This document shows positions 45,382-55,171 of a stretch of DNA of 64,000 nucleotides, piece by piece. A program made the translations under genes and the position numbers. Numbering within the stretch: the stretch's first letter is position 1; each line of letters begins with the position of its first letter. The notes beneath the pieces were generated by a model that had not been told where the DNA came from, made no database searches, and saw nothing but the letters and a program-made list of their open reading frames with translations. Origin of the DNA: Uranotaenia lowii (Eukaryota > Arthropoda > Insecta > Diptera > Culicidae); NCBI RefSeq assembly GCF_029784155.1, contig NC_073691.1, forward strand, positions 141,724,433-141,788,432, read 5' to 3'.

Positions 45382-45721
45382 CAGTAGAAACCCGGTAATC
45401 CGAGTAGTTGGGGGAAGAACTACCTCTGATAAGTGAAACCTCGGACTACACGATATACATTGGCAAACCCTACATTTTCCTATGGTTTTGCATATCATCC
45501 AGGCTCTTTACTCGGTCAGTACAAGGATTTTGTTGTGCAATTAATTCGCTGTTTTACAGCAAGTTTTAGACTTTAACTTCGCTGAAACGTTGATCAAATA
45601 GCATAATAATATATCGCGGTGGTAGATCATAACTTTACATCGATTCTGTTTGAAAATGGTTGCTCGGATTACCCAGGAAGAAGCTCGGATTACCGGAACA
45701 TGGATAAGCGAGATTCTATTG
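45382..45721. mobile_element. Pogo/Tigger-like MITE
   Basis: 340 bp, left CAGTAGAAACCCGGTAATCC, right complement CAATAGAATCTCGCTTATCC, flanked by TA (45380-45381, 45722-45723). The termini resemble pogo/Tigger ends. Non-coding. Confidence 0.7.
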
Positions 45722-46683
45722 TAATTTTAAACTGTTTCTATAGCTTGTTTCACTACACCCACAAAGTAATCTCTACAGTTTCACCTATAATGAACATTGG
45801 ATTGAATTCGGTTTTATCTTGTTCACGTTAAACGCTCCAAATTATTTTTAGAATATACCTTCACGCGGGTATTGAATCAGGAGAAATTTTACTACTTAAC
45901 TTCTATCTCCAATTCTTGTAGACGCGTTTTCAACAAATAATCTATCAACATACCGGGTATTATGACTATGTGTTACATGTTCTACATGAAAGTTGTGGTG
46001 AACGGTGCGTACTATTTGACGCATAAGCATTGAAGTTTGTAGGTCTCACAAACAATTTATCGGTAAAATGTAGTTAGGGTTCCAGCATTTCATACAATCT
46101 AGACAAGCGAACAAATTGCTTTGCAATTGCTCAGAGATATTACGAAAATAGTATGAAAACCTTCCCGATTCAACCTGTTTCTCTGTGGATTCAAGTAAGA
46201 TAGTTAGAACACAAGACTCTCTGACTGTGTCAGTAAGCTGGCGAAGAGAGCGCAGTGAGGTTTGTAAACATCAAAAAATTTGTTTGAATTGAGGGCTCTG
46301 TTGGTAAACAAACTCCACGCAGTTACAAAACCAAAATAGCTTAATCGGAAAGTTGACATATCGTTACACCTCCTCGGATTCAAGGTTTTTGTAAATGCTA
46401 ATTTTTTACTTGCTTGTGAGTGAACTCGAAAACGTAAAAAAATGGCAACACTATTAACATGAGAAGTTCACGTTCACCTTACCAAAATAAAGATGACCTT
46501 CACCGCTTATCATTCGTCTATCCAGATTTTGATGAATTATTACGCAAACAAAATATGTATGAAATCCATCACGATATGATCAACGTAATGATTTGTTGAG
46601 TTCATATTTAATGGTTAGTGTTTTAACGTTACCCTAAGCTTCACCGATAACGATTCTTTCATATGCTAACAGGCGACTCTTAC

Positions 46684-46815
46684 CAACTTGCTTGCATTCT
46701 TAACGACCGGATCGAACATCTTCATGCCGGGGCGGAATTTTTCCTGCAAATCGCACAGCATGAATAGTGTCTTTTTGGTGTCCAAATAGCCGAGCCTTGC
46801 CAATTGTCGTGCCAT
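46684..46815 (-). CDS. Isochorismatase-family hydrolase, exon 1
   Basis: 44 codons from an ATG in good context (CAAAAATGG) to a strong donor TTG^GTAAGAGT (intron GT at 46682-46683). The peptide begins MARQLARLGYLD and includes FMLCDLQEKFRP, the first catalytic motif with Asp22. Phase 0 matches exon 2 exactly, and the joined protein (201 aa) has the normal family length with no gap. The link across 12.2 kb is inferred from domain complementarity and splice phase. A TTTCAG just upstream of the ATG hints at a further 5' UTR exon. Confidence 0.88.
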
Positions 46816-47702
46816 TTTTGCTGAAATTTATGGAAATGATTATTTTCTATGGAGAATTCTAGAAACAAAAAACGAAGATATTAACGAGATAAGTTTTTGG
46901 AGCCAATTAATCGAAATCACAGGTCATGCACAGCTTGTCGAAAGGGCATCGAGGTCTTTTTTTATGATTTTCAATGTTTGTTTTATTAAGACTCTTTGTG
47001 GATTTGAAGTAAAATAATATTTTTTATTTGGACATATGACTTCTGTGAAATCGTATGACAAACAACTGCAGACTACATGGAGTCATTCGATGTATTGATT
47101 TCGTAATATGATTATTCCCTTTCCAAGTGTTGTGGAATAAACATGGCTATATTTGGTCGACATCTTGCAACGCGTCGATTATGGTGCGGTGCTTTATCGA
47201 TGAAAAGCTTTGAAAAAGCTTTTAAAAAGCAGGGCTGGCAGAAGCTCCCACAAAGTTTCCTATATGCATACCTTCATTCAGCAAAAACAAACTCGATAAC
47301 ATTTCGTTTGTCGTGTAATTTTAAAATTAAATTTTGAATCATGATTCACAAACTTCTCAAACAATGATCCATTCTATTTTTAAAAGTATATTTTTATTCG
47401 TTCCTTTGTACCTGTAAACCTCATTCTGAGCGTGTTTTGCCGCCGTATTTATTATATACCTAGGAGTATCAATTTGACTCTAAATGCTGAATATGTCGCT
47501 TAATTCTAATTATCCTCTTGGCAAAACATGGTGTTTTGAAATCCTTGTAGGTAATCAAAATACAATATGATGTTAAAACATAATTGAGATTTCTTTTATT
47601 TCATTTTTGTTGAGGTTTAAAATTGATAAATGTGCTTCGGCTATTTTACCGAATGTTGTTTTGAATCTTAAGTCAGATGTTAGAGTCAGCCTTGCTTGGT
47701 AG
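46816..47702. other. Upstream of the isochorismatase-like gene
   Basis: Presumptive promoter side of the minus-strand gene. No TATA or other element can be defended. A 64-codon plus frame (47143-47337) is not recognisable. Confidence 0.35.
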
Positions 47703-47882
47703 TTATTTATTTTCATAGTATTCATCCCACATTCGCCAGATCATTTTGTCTAACAACCTCGCTCGTTGCACCCCTGTTCGTCTCGTTCCTACCGGATTTG
47801 CAGCGAACACCTGTTTTGCAGGACAGTCGTCCGGCATTCTCGAGACATGACCTTCCCAGCGTATCCGGCCAGCCTTGGATGC
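47703..47882 (-). pseudogene. Non-LTR retrotransposon (LINE) C-terminal remnant
   Basis: The minus strand reads RLAGYAGKVMSR and then, after a frameshift, MPDDCPAKQVFAANPVGTRR and RARLLDKMIW, ending in TAA at 47703-47705. This matches the conserved C-terminal tail of many insect LINE ORF2 proteins (RW-GHV-RMPDD..NPVG-RR-G..RWLD). Heavily 5' truncated and frame-broken. Confidence 0.7.
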
Positions 47883-48081
47883 TTGGTAGTTTAACTTTAT
47901 TTAATAAATATTTCAGAATTTATCATGCACTAATTGTAGGTTAGCATTAGGGTAAAAGTTTAAGGCTAAAAACCCTCTTTAAATAAATGTACAGCAACAA
48001 CAACAACCTATTTACTGAATAGGAACACTCGTTCCAAAAAAATCGGAAAATTCGATTGTTTGTCCTCCTGAATTATTCATA

Positions 48082-49072
48082 CACGCAGAAAAATATATTT
48101 TAAAAATAATAAGATTTCGGCCAAAAATAATAAAAATTTTGGTTGGGAAAAAGCACAAATATATTTTTGGCCACACTGAATAAAAGTATCGTTTTGATTT
48201 AAAGTTATCGTTTGATTGAAAACGAAATACACCCTTTTTATAAATGATTCATCCTACTTTTCAAAATAACAAAATTTTGGGTAAAACACACAAAAAGTTT
48301 TTAGCCTAAAATTAAAAAAATTGGGGGTTGAAAATTAGCAGTTTTGTATGATTCAAATTCATTTTTTTTTTCAATTCAAACGAAAGCAAAATTGTTATTG
48401 GTTTTCGGATTTATTTATTCGTTTTCAAAGAAATGTTTTATGCTTCATTTATTCGTATTAAAACACCATTTTTCATCGGGAATTCTTCGTGTTCCCTCTT
48501 AGCATGTTATGGCCAAATCATCCTCACAAATCGCTGGCCAACCCACAGTTGTGTTGTAGCTGCTGTACGAATGTAATGCACCATGGTCCGCCTTACTTCA
48601 TGAATGCACTGGCTCCGCATGTTAGTCCGTCTGTTAAAAAAAAAAAAACAAATTACCTCACTTAAACTTTAAATTATTGTACAAACCTGCTAGATGAGTT
48701 GTGGAATAAAAATCCGGAGGAGAGAATCGTGCTCGGCAGTCACAGTGGTTTCAAAAACTTGTTTCGGCTGCTGCTGCTTGCTGTTCAAATGAGAAAATTT
48801 GTTAATATTTTCTCAATATTTTTTTCTTTTTTTTTATTTTGCTTTTCAATTCTAGACCTACTACACGTTCATTGAAATTAGCCGATTTTTGATTTCGAAC
48901 TAAACCAAATTTTATTTTTATATAATAAAAAAGGAGTGTGTAAAAATTACAATATTTTATTGTTATTTCCGATCGATTTTTTTGTGAAAGCTATCGAAAA
49001 ATCTGCATTGAAAATGTAAAATAAAATAACAAAACGTATTGTTGTAACCAACCCCCTGTCTTTTTCTGCGTG
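48082..49072. mobile_element. CACGCAGAAAAA-type TIR element
   Basis: Inverted ends CACGCAGAAAAA, flanked by TA (48080-48081, 49073-49074), 991 bp, non-coding. The termini resemble those of 35638-40669 and 41394-42450, so a shared family or mobiliser is likely. Confidence 0.7.
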
Positions 49073-49638
49073 TACGCATCGCATTTTATGAAAATCAATT
49101 GAAGATTATTGCGGTAATTTAGTACTTTACGTTTATTGTATACGATAGTTCCCATAAAAGGTACTTGTCCCAAAAAACAGCTGAATATCAGGTAATTATT
49201 TTGATCAGCTCAGAAGTTTTAAATGCTATGAAGGACACACAAAACATCAAGCTATAACTTTGCTTGCTTTGAACGTTTCTTGAATTCGAAACGTTTTTCC
49301 ATTTATTTATTGAATCAATCAAATGAAATCATATGTCGATATGGGTCCATCCGACATGTTAAGCAGTGGAATTTTCGATTTGACAGAACCAGAGAACCAG
49401 AAAAAACTGGCACACGCGATTTGTATGGGAAACATCAAGTTTTCAGGGGGTTGGTTTTAAACCAAAACAACTTAATTATGAGTTTATAAAAGGAGCGTGT
49501 GTTTGTTAAGCGAAGTGAAAATCGCTTACAAAAACTCTGGCCACCCTAGCGTTTGAATCTTTGCTGCTGCCAACCACTTCGACTAAAATTCCCACTAAGC
49601 TCACATTCGTTTCCTCATCGACGAAAGCTTCGCTCGCT
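49073..49638. other. No gene recognised
   Basis: Spacer between two MITEs; nothing supported. Confidence 0.4.
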
Positions 49639-49646
49639 GCTGCACG

Positions 49647-50098
49647 CAGGGTTGCCAACATATATTTTCAAAAATCAGGGAACTGGTGAAATAAAAATCA
49701 GGCAAAATCAGGCTACATAAGTAACGGAAATTCCTCTAAAAGTGATGACCTTTTTTTTTTTTTTTGGGCCTCACTCTACATTTTTCCTGTGTTGTGGGCC
49801 TACTTGGTTGCATAATTCTACTGAATCAAAGCCGAAAGATTCCTTTTCATTCCCTTTTTAAGAAATGAATTAATGGGAATCTTTCGATTGGTTTCATTCA
49901 GCCACATTTTCGCTTTTTAACTTCAGTTATGGTACCTAATTTAGTTCCTTACTACCCATTTTTCATCACATTCGCAAAAATCAGGCAAAATCAGGCATTT
50001 TTTGAAAAATCAGGGAAATTCAATGGCTTTTCAGGTTGTCAGGCAGAGCCTCGAAAAATCAGGCAATCCCTGAAAAATCAGGCATATTGGCATCTCTG
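49647..50098. mobile_element. hAT-like MITE built on AAATCAGGCA repeats
   Basis: 452 bp with the exact 8-bp duplication GCTGCACG (49639-49646, 50099-50106). Ends CAGGGTTGCCAACAT and complement CAGAGATGCCAATAT. The interior holds many AAAAATCAGG(G/C)A units on both sides of an AT-rich centre. Non-coding. Confidence 0.88.
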
Positions 50099-50394
50099 GC
50101 TGCACGTTCTGTATATATACATATACATGCTTCAAAATGGCGTCCCACTCACTCATACATGGCCCGGAAAAACCTGTGCTACCAACCGTTGCTAATTGGA
50201 AAGGAATTTTACTCAGGGGTCATCCATAGATATGCTAACAAAATAACTTCTGTTGTTACCGCTTTTAAGCATGTTTGATTTAAAATTGTTTAGATTCAGC
50301 AATTTATAAGTGAACATCGAAAAAATTTTGTTACGTACTTTCAGGAAGCCCTAATTTGGGAAAACCAACAAGAGAGAAAGCGCCAGCAAAAAGA

Positions 50395-51000
50395 AACCAT
50401 TTGACAACGAGTATTGAAGAGTGTGTGTTTGGTGTACTATCGAACGAAACTTAAAAACGCACACACCCAAACCACTGATACCCTTTTTTTCTCGAACTAA
50501 TCGACAGCAAGCGAGACGACGGTGAGAAAGAGACACAGTTCTCGTGTGCGAGCAGTAAAAGTTGTAGTTCCTTGGCAGCAGTCGTGATTTATTCCGTGAA
50601 TTTTTCCGTGCAATCGGCCGTGCTAGGTTCCAAATGTAGGTGTGCCGTGGCCCCAAGTGCCGGAAGTACGCGATGCGCATCGAGTTGATCGGTTTACTGT
50701 GCTGGAAACGGGATAAAAGAGCACTGCAAAAGTGAGTCTTCTTCCGAGGGGCTACCCCGTATATTACATTATACCATTCACCTACATCGGTGGGAACGTT
50801 CGCGTTTTTTTTTCTCTTCGTTCCACCAGTTTGGTGAATCCGTGAGCTCGAGTGAGCAGGCGCCTTGGGGATGTGTGCGTGTGTTCGATGTGATTGATGA
50901 AAATTATGCATGCCGCGAGTTGGATGAGAAGCACTAATATCAGCCAATAAACCTCGGTTCCCTTTCTGAGAATGAAGAAGCTGTATCCGAAGTGAGTCGT
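50395..51000 (+). promoter_or_regulatory. Possible promoter and 5' UTR exons of a plus-strand gene
   Basis: Distinctly less AT-rich than the surroundings, with stop-rich frames. Two strong donor sites follow in the same sense, CAAAA^GTGAGTC (GT at 50732) and CCGAA^GTGAGTC (GT at 50992). This is the pattern of alternative non-coding first exons before a long intron. No downstream coding exon is recognised in the window, and TSS or core motifs are not certain. Confidence 0.35.
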
Positions 51001-51599
51001 GAGCTCCAGTGGGATAGGAGATAGTGAGATGGATGAAACGAATCGAGAAAAGTGAACGCGTTTATGACACCAATATCTGTAACCGATAGTTAAGGAATTG
51101 CCGAATTGCCGAATTGCATGCTTGTAAATATGTGTTTGTGTAGCAGCGATGTAGTTTTGGGATAAAAAGAAACGAGACAGGAGCGCAGCTTTATGATAAA
51201 AACAGCACTGGAAAAAGGTTTGTTTATTGTTTTTCACCTTGCAATATTTTATGTTTCCTTCGTTTGAAATTTACTAAAATTGAACAACTTTAAATTGAAG
51301 ATCCAACGTTTATTTTCAAATTTCTGCTGAACAAATATTTTAAATATGAAGCTGAACCTGTTAATTTTCTCATACGAACTCAAGATTGTTGCGTAAAAAA
51401 CTCTATGAAGCTTGAATTTTTCACTTCAGAAGAACAACATTGGATAGTTCAATATTTCAGTTCATTTTTTTCGGGATTTTCATCCCGAAGATGATTTATC
51501 CTTATATTTCAATTCATAAGGTAAATGGAAAATAAACGATTATTATGATTAGAAAAGAATGACCCTGGCAGTTAAACTCCCTTGAAAAAAAAAACAATT
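51001..51599. other. No gene recognised
   Basis: Would be the start of an intron if the 50.4-51.0 kb block is a real promoter. AT-rich, nothing else supported. Confidence 0.4.
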
Positions 51600-51829
51600 C
51601 TAGAGTTTATTTTGATTAGGTCGTAAGAGCCACTAGACATGTTCTGAGAAAATCGATGTTTAAGTTTCGGAAAACATTTTCAATTCTCATTTTATTATTT
51701 CTGAACAAATTTTTCTGTAAATTAGAAAGTACACGTAAAACTAGACGCAGAACATGCTTGCGTACTCGAAACTAATGTAAATTAAACTACTATTGATAAA
51801 GATGTACTTACGACTTGATGCATTTCTCA

Positions 51830-52204
51830 TTTGGCGTAAACGTCTTTTTGGTCAATCGATAAGACGGATTACAAAAACTGATTTGATTGGCCACATCCCC
51901 AGTAATTCTTTCGGAGTTGATTAGAGAAATGCTTGAATCAAAAATCTTATCCAATAAATCCACGTATATCTTCTTCCGATGAAATCTTCAATTCCTGCGT
52001 GGTGGAACTGGCCATTGGGAATCCACCAGAACATTACCGGACATTACCTGTGAGGCACTGGCAGTTCGAGATGTGTCTAAAAGCATCCAACGCTTTAAAT
52101 TGTTTTGGTTTCTTCTGTAACGAAAAAAAATAAACTGGCTTTTCACACGTAGTTGAATAAAATATATTCTACTTACCCGACAACAATTTGCAGTGTTTCA
52201 CCAT
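51830..52204 (-). pseudogene. Decayed spliced coding remnant, possibly THAP/P-type transposase
   Basis: An ATG at 52204 opens MVKHCKLLS to a strong donor CGG^GTAAGTAG. A 62-nt intron ends TTTTCGTTACAG at 52115. The next piece, in one frame or another, reads KRWMLL, VDSQWPVPPRRN and FIGRRYTWIYW, and a further strong donor AAGTC^GTAAGTAC lies near 51810. The MVKHC start and the DSQW..RR string recall THAP zinc-finger transposases, but no single frame survives. Treat as a low-confidence assignment. Confidence 0.3.
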
Positions 52205-52285
52205 GCTAAAATGGATAATATCACTGCTGCAGACTGGTTTGTTTTTCTTTTCACGTTAACTTCATCACTTCTCGAAGCGATTTTT

Positions 52286-53703
52286 CCGTACCCTGGGTTC
52301 CCATGGGTAACGGCGGCGGTGTGCATGCTTGTGATAATGATGGTTTACTATCATTGTCCTGAGAGGGTCGTTGCACACATCTTGTCAAGCTTGGATCATA
52401 ATATGACTCAAATTAGAAGGCGTGATGGACACCTTTATTTAAATTAAATTAGCGGTAGGTTCAATGGTGTCCAAATTTTTCATGATCCATGCTGATAAGA
52501 TGAATGGGAGTTGAAACACTTGCCCTCCCTTCCGTTGAACAATGGGAAAATTTTGTAGTGAAAATATCACATTTTGCCGTCATAAAGTGATACTTTTCAA
52601 TAGGGCATAATCTGTTTGGTAAGGTAGTTAGCTAGTTTAGTTTCATAGAATTAGGATGTTTCAAGTATTGATAGGTTAGGTAATGGTATTCGCCTCCCCA
52701 ATGCTCTAGAAAGTGTGCATTTGCGGTTTATGAATTTCGTTGGCTTATTCTTAAATCAAGCATTTTACAAGAACTAGGGGCTCATTGGACGGGAATGCTG
52801 TTTTGACAAATATGATATTTCAGTTTGTAATAAACTTTCGACATTTGTTTTGATTTATTTATTTACTTTTGGTAGATCTATACATTTTTCGGTTAGGATT
52901 GAAATTCATAAATCGAAGTTTAAAATAGAAAATATGATTTCGATAAGCAAGAATGAGTAGATAGTTTAGATAATTTATTTCGGGCATTTAAAAACAGGCA
53001 CACGGTTTATTTGAATTGAACCCCTATCGTGTAGATTGAGTATAAAAGTTTGTTTGAGTAGTTGACCACAATTAGTGACAAGGTTTTAAGGAACAGCACT
53101 GTTATTTTCCTGTACCGTTGATAAGTTGACGATATAAATAAAGCTATTGCTATTTAAGCTTACAGTTCATTGTTGATGAGTTTAAGAGACACCTTTTCTA
53201 GATTCTGTTTTTATGATATCCTAATTGAGTTATCGAATAACCGTGTAGTCGCGTAGAATCAATCACTTGAATATATCTTTTACTTAGCAAATCTATGATT
53301 ATTTCTAAATCAAACTAGGAAGAATCCAAATTTATGGAAACGAGTAAGGTAGATGACAGGTAGGGAAAATTCAACTACGGTAAGATAGTGAACCCTTCTG
53401 ACAATGATATCGAGGCGTTAGCATATGATATCATATTATTTGATACCATACTGCTATTGCTCGGTTGAATTGAAGGTTGGGTTAACTCGAAGTTCATATG
53501 GGGCCCACCAACCGTCCTAGTCCGTCGAGCACTATCTTAACGCTTCCCTAAACTGGTGCTTCAGAACCCTCGGGCTCTGTTGCCGCTATCCTTTTCTAAG
53601 CTATTCTACTCTCATTTAAAATTTTCCTCTTCTGTCCCCCGTTCTGTTTTTCCTTTCCGGGTCAGCCAGGCGCTCATAAACCCATAAACAAACAAAACAA
53701 AAA
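52286..53703 (+). mobile_element. Non-coding retroposon, copy A (27-bp target duplication)
   Basis: Flanked by a 27-bp direct repeat (52258-52284 and 53704-53730) and ending in an A-rich tail. Starts CCGTACCCTGGG. Copy B (59350-60896) starts at the same base, so both are 5'-complete. Shared 3' landmarks include CTACGGTAAGATAGTGAACC, GTCCGTCGAGCACTATCTTA and TTTCCGGGTCAGCCAGG. No protein-coding frame: a LINE-mobilised non-autonomous element. It split the transposon at 51600-54016. Confidence 0.88.
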
Positions 53704-54030
53704 AACTTCATCACTTCTCGAAGCGATTTTCGTGACGATGCACAACGTCGTATAACCAACTTGCCGAACTATTTTTTGCGACGTTTTGCATCACGGCAAA
53801 TGCACGGCAACACAAAATGACGCAAAAACCAAAGTACACTCAAAAATGTTAAAGTCGTCATACGTCCTAAATTCAAAGCATCTTGGTAAAGTTATTTATT
53901 GGTCAAATGAAACCGAGTTTTTATCAATAACAGAATGCATGTTTATCAATCGTTTGCAGCCAATAACTCAGTTTTGTTTATATTGGTTCTTACGACCTAA
54001 TCAAAACAAACTCTAGAATTATTATATTGT

Positions 54031-54420
54031 TCCCTATCGAAAATGATAACCACATTTTATCGCAGTTAAAAAAATGTTGAAAAAAAGGAGAATGCATTTT
54101 TGTCCCTGATTTACCTACTTATTCTGATACTACGGAAATTTCATTGTGAACTAACTGATCCCGAACTGTTTCGTTTGCAGACCTCAAAATCGAAATTCAT
54201 AATCGACAATCGATTGACCGTTCCATTGAACCCTTGTTTTTGAATTTTCCTCTCATTTTTTTTAAACAATAATAAGCTGACCCGGTAGACTTCTTACTTA
54301 TGGAAGTATGACATTTGGCATAAAGCCGGGCATTTGACATAAAGGAGCTAAAAGATACATAGCCATAATCTGACAATATTCCCACAAAAAATAGTTTATA
54401 CACCCTTCACTCAAAAACAA
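54031..54420. other. No gene recognised
   Basis: AT-rich spacer, nothing supported. Confidence 0.4.
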
Positions 54421-54423
54421 AGC

Positions 54424-54672
54424 AGGCCGCCGCCCGTGGCCTAGAGGATATCGTTCAAGTCTTCTAAGCCAACGGTCCTGAGATCAATTCCCGGCCACGG
54501 CATACATAGTACACATTCTGTGGGTTGGTGGTTTTAGCATTTGTAAGATGCTAGCCATCATATCATCGAAAGATGTACGCTTAGTGTTAAGTTAAAGGAA
54601 TCTCTTCGAGGAAACGTAAAGTTTCATTGAGATCCTATTTGTGTTTGTTCGTTTAAAAAAAAAAAAGCAAAC
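54424..54672 (+). repeat. tRNA-derived SINE
   Basis: The head (about 54432-54501) is tRNA-like: a GCCGTGGCC..GGCCACGGC acceptor-type pairing, box A TGGCCTAGAGG and a degenerate box B AGATCAATTCC. A ~150-bp body follows, then an A tail (54656-54666). Flanks AAAGCAG/AAAGCAA hint at a short target duplication. Confidence 0.7.
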
Positions 54673-55171
54673 AGTTTAGATCAGTGGTCGGCAACCTTTT
54701 GAGTCAGAAGAGCCAAAAACTTCAAAATTTCAGAGTTTCTAAGAGCCACATTTAAGATTTATGTTTCGTTTTTAATTTAAAAAAAAAAATATTTGAATGA
54801 TCAATGAACATAAGTTGTACGAAAATAACTTTCAAATCATATTGAGTTTTTTCAAACTCTTGGATATTTTTTTTAAATCTGTTTCTGATCACCATTTAAT
54901 TAAAGTTGCCGGAATTTTATCAGCACGTATCCGGGCTGGGCATATCTGGGCTATTTTATCCAAAACCTGGCAAAATCCGGCCATTTGATTTTCTAATTGG
55001 CTAAATTGACTAAAAATCCGGGCTTTTTCATGACATTTCCCCAGATTTAGTTAATCCTTTCCAAAATCCACAAGGATAAAGTTAAATTCAATTGAAATTA
55101 ATGTAGCCAATAATCTTCAAAATAATAATAATAATAATCTTCAAAATAATGCTCCTAATAACTGGTACATA
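54673..55171. other. Solitary hAT-like end and old repeat
   Basis: CAGTGGTCGGCAACC at 54682-54696 is a classic hAT terminal sequence, but no partner end was found, so it is a truncated remnant. 54905-55060 carries GGGCTGG/CCGGCCATTTGATTTT sequence reminiscent of the start of the dispersed repeats at 3700 and 31980. Confidence 0.5.

Larger units (their letters stand above)
34501..46683 (-). other. 12.2-kb intron of the isochorismatase-like gene
   Basis: Bounded by GTAAGAGT at 46683 and CAG at 34501. Almost the whole intron is nested transposon sequence (outermost 35408-45316) plus a pogo-like MITE (45382-45721), a 7-bp minisatellite (35116-35317), and decayed fragments of other proteins. The exon-proximal 900 bp on the exon-1 side (45724-46683) and 34501-35100 hold nothing recognisable. 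Confidence 0.85.
51600..54016 (-). mobile_element. TIR transposon carrying a decayed coding region, split by a retroposon
   Basis: Inverted ends CTAGAGTTTNTTTTGATTAG, continuing with GTCGTAAGANCCA (51600 and 54016), in a shared AATT context. The retroposon 52286-53703 interrupts it; without that the element is about 1 kb. The minus strand carries exon-like pieces with good splice sites (52177-52204 and onward). The exact target duplication is unclear. Confidence 0.6.

Noticed and set aside
54432..54501. Functional tRNA gene
   Set aside because: Box B is degenerate, the anticodon arm does not fold well, and a body plus A tail follow, so a SINE is the better reading.
54682..54696. Complete hAT element starting at CAGTGGTCGGCAACC
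   Set aside because: No matching inverted end or 8-bp duplication was found in the following 10 kb.
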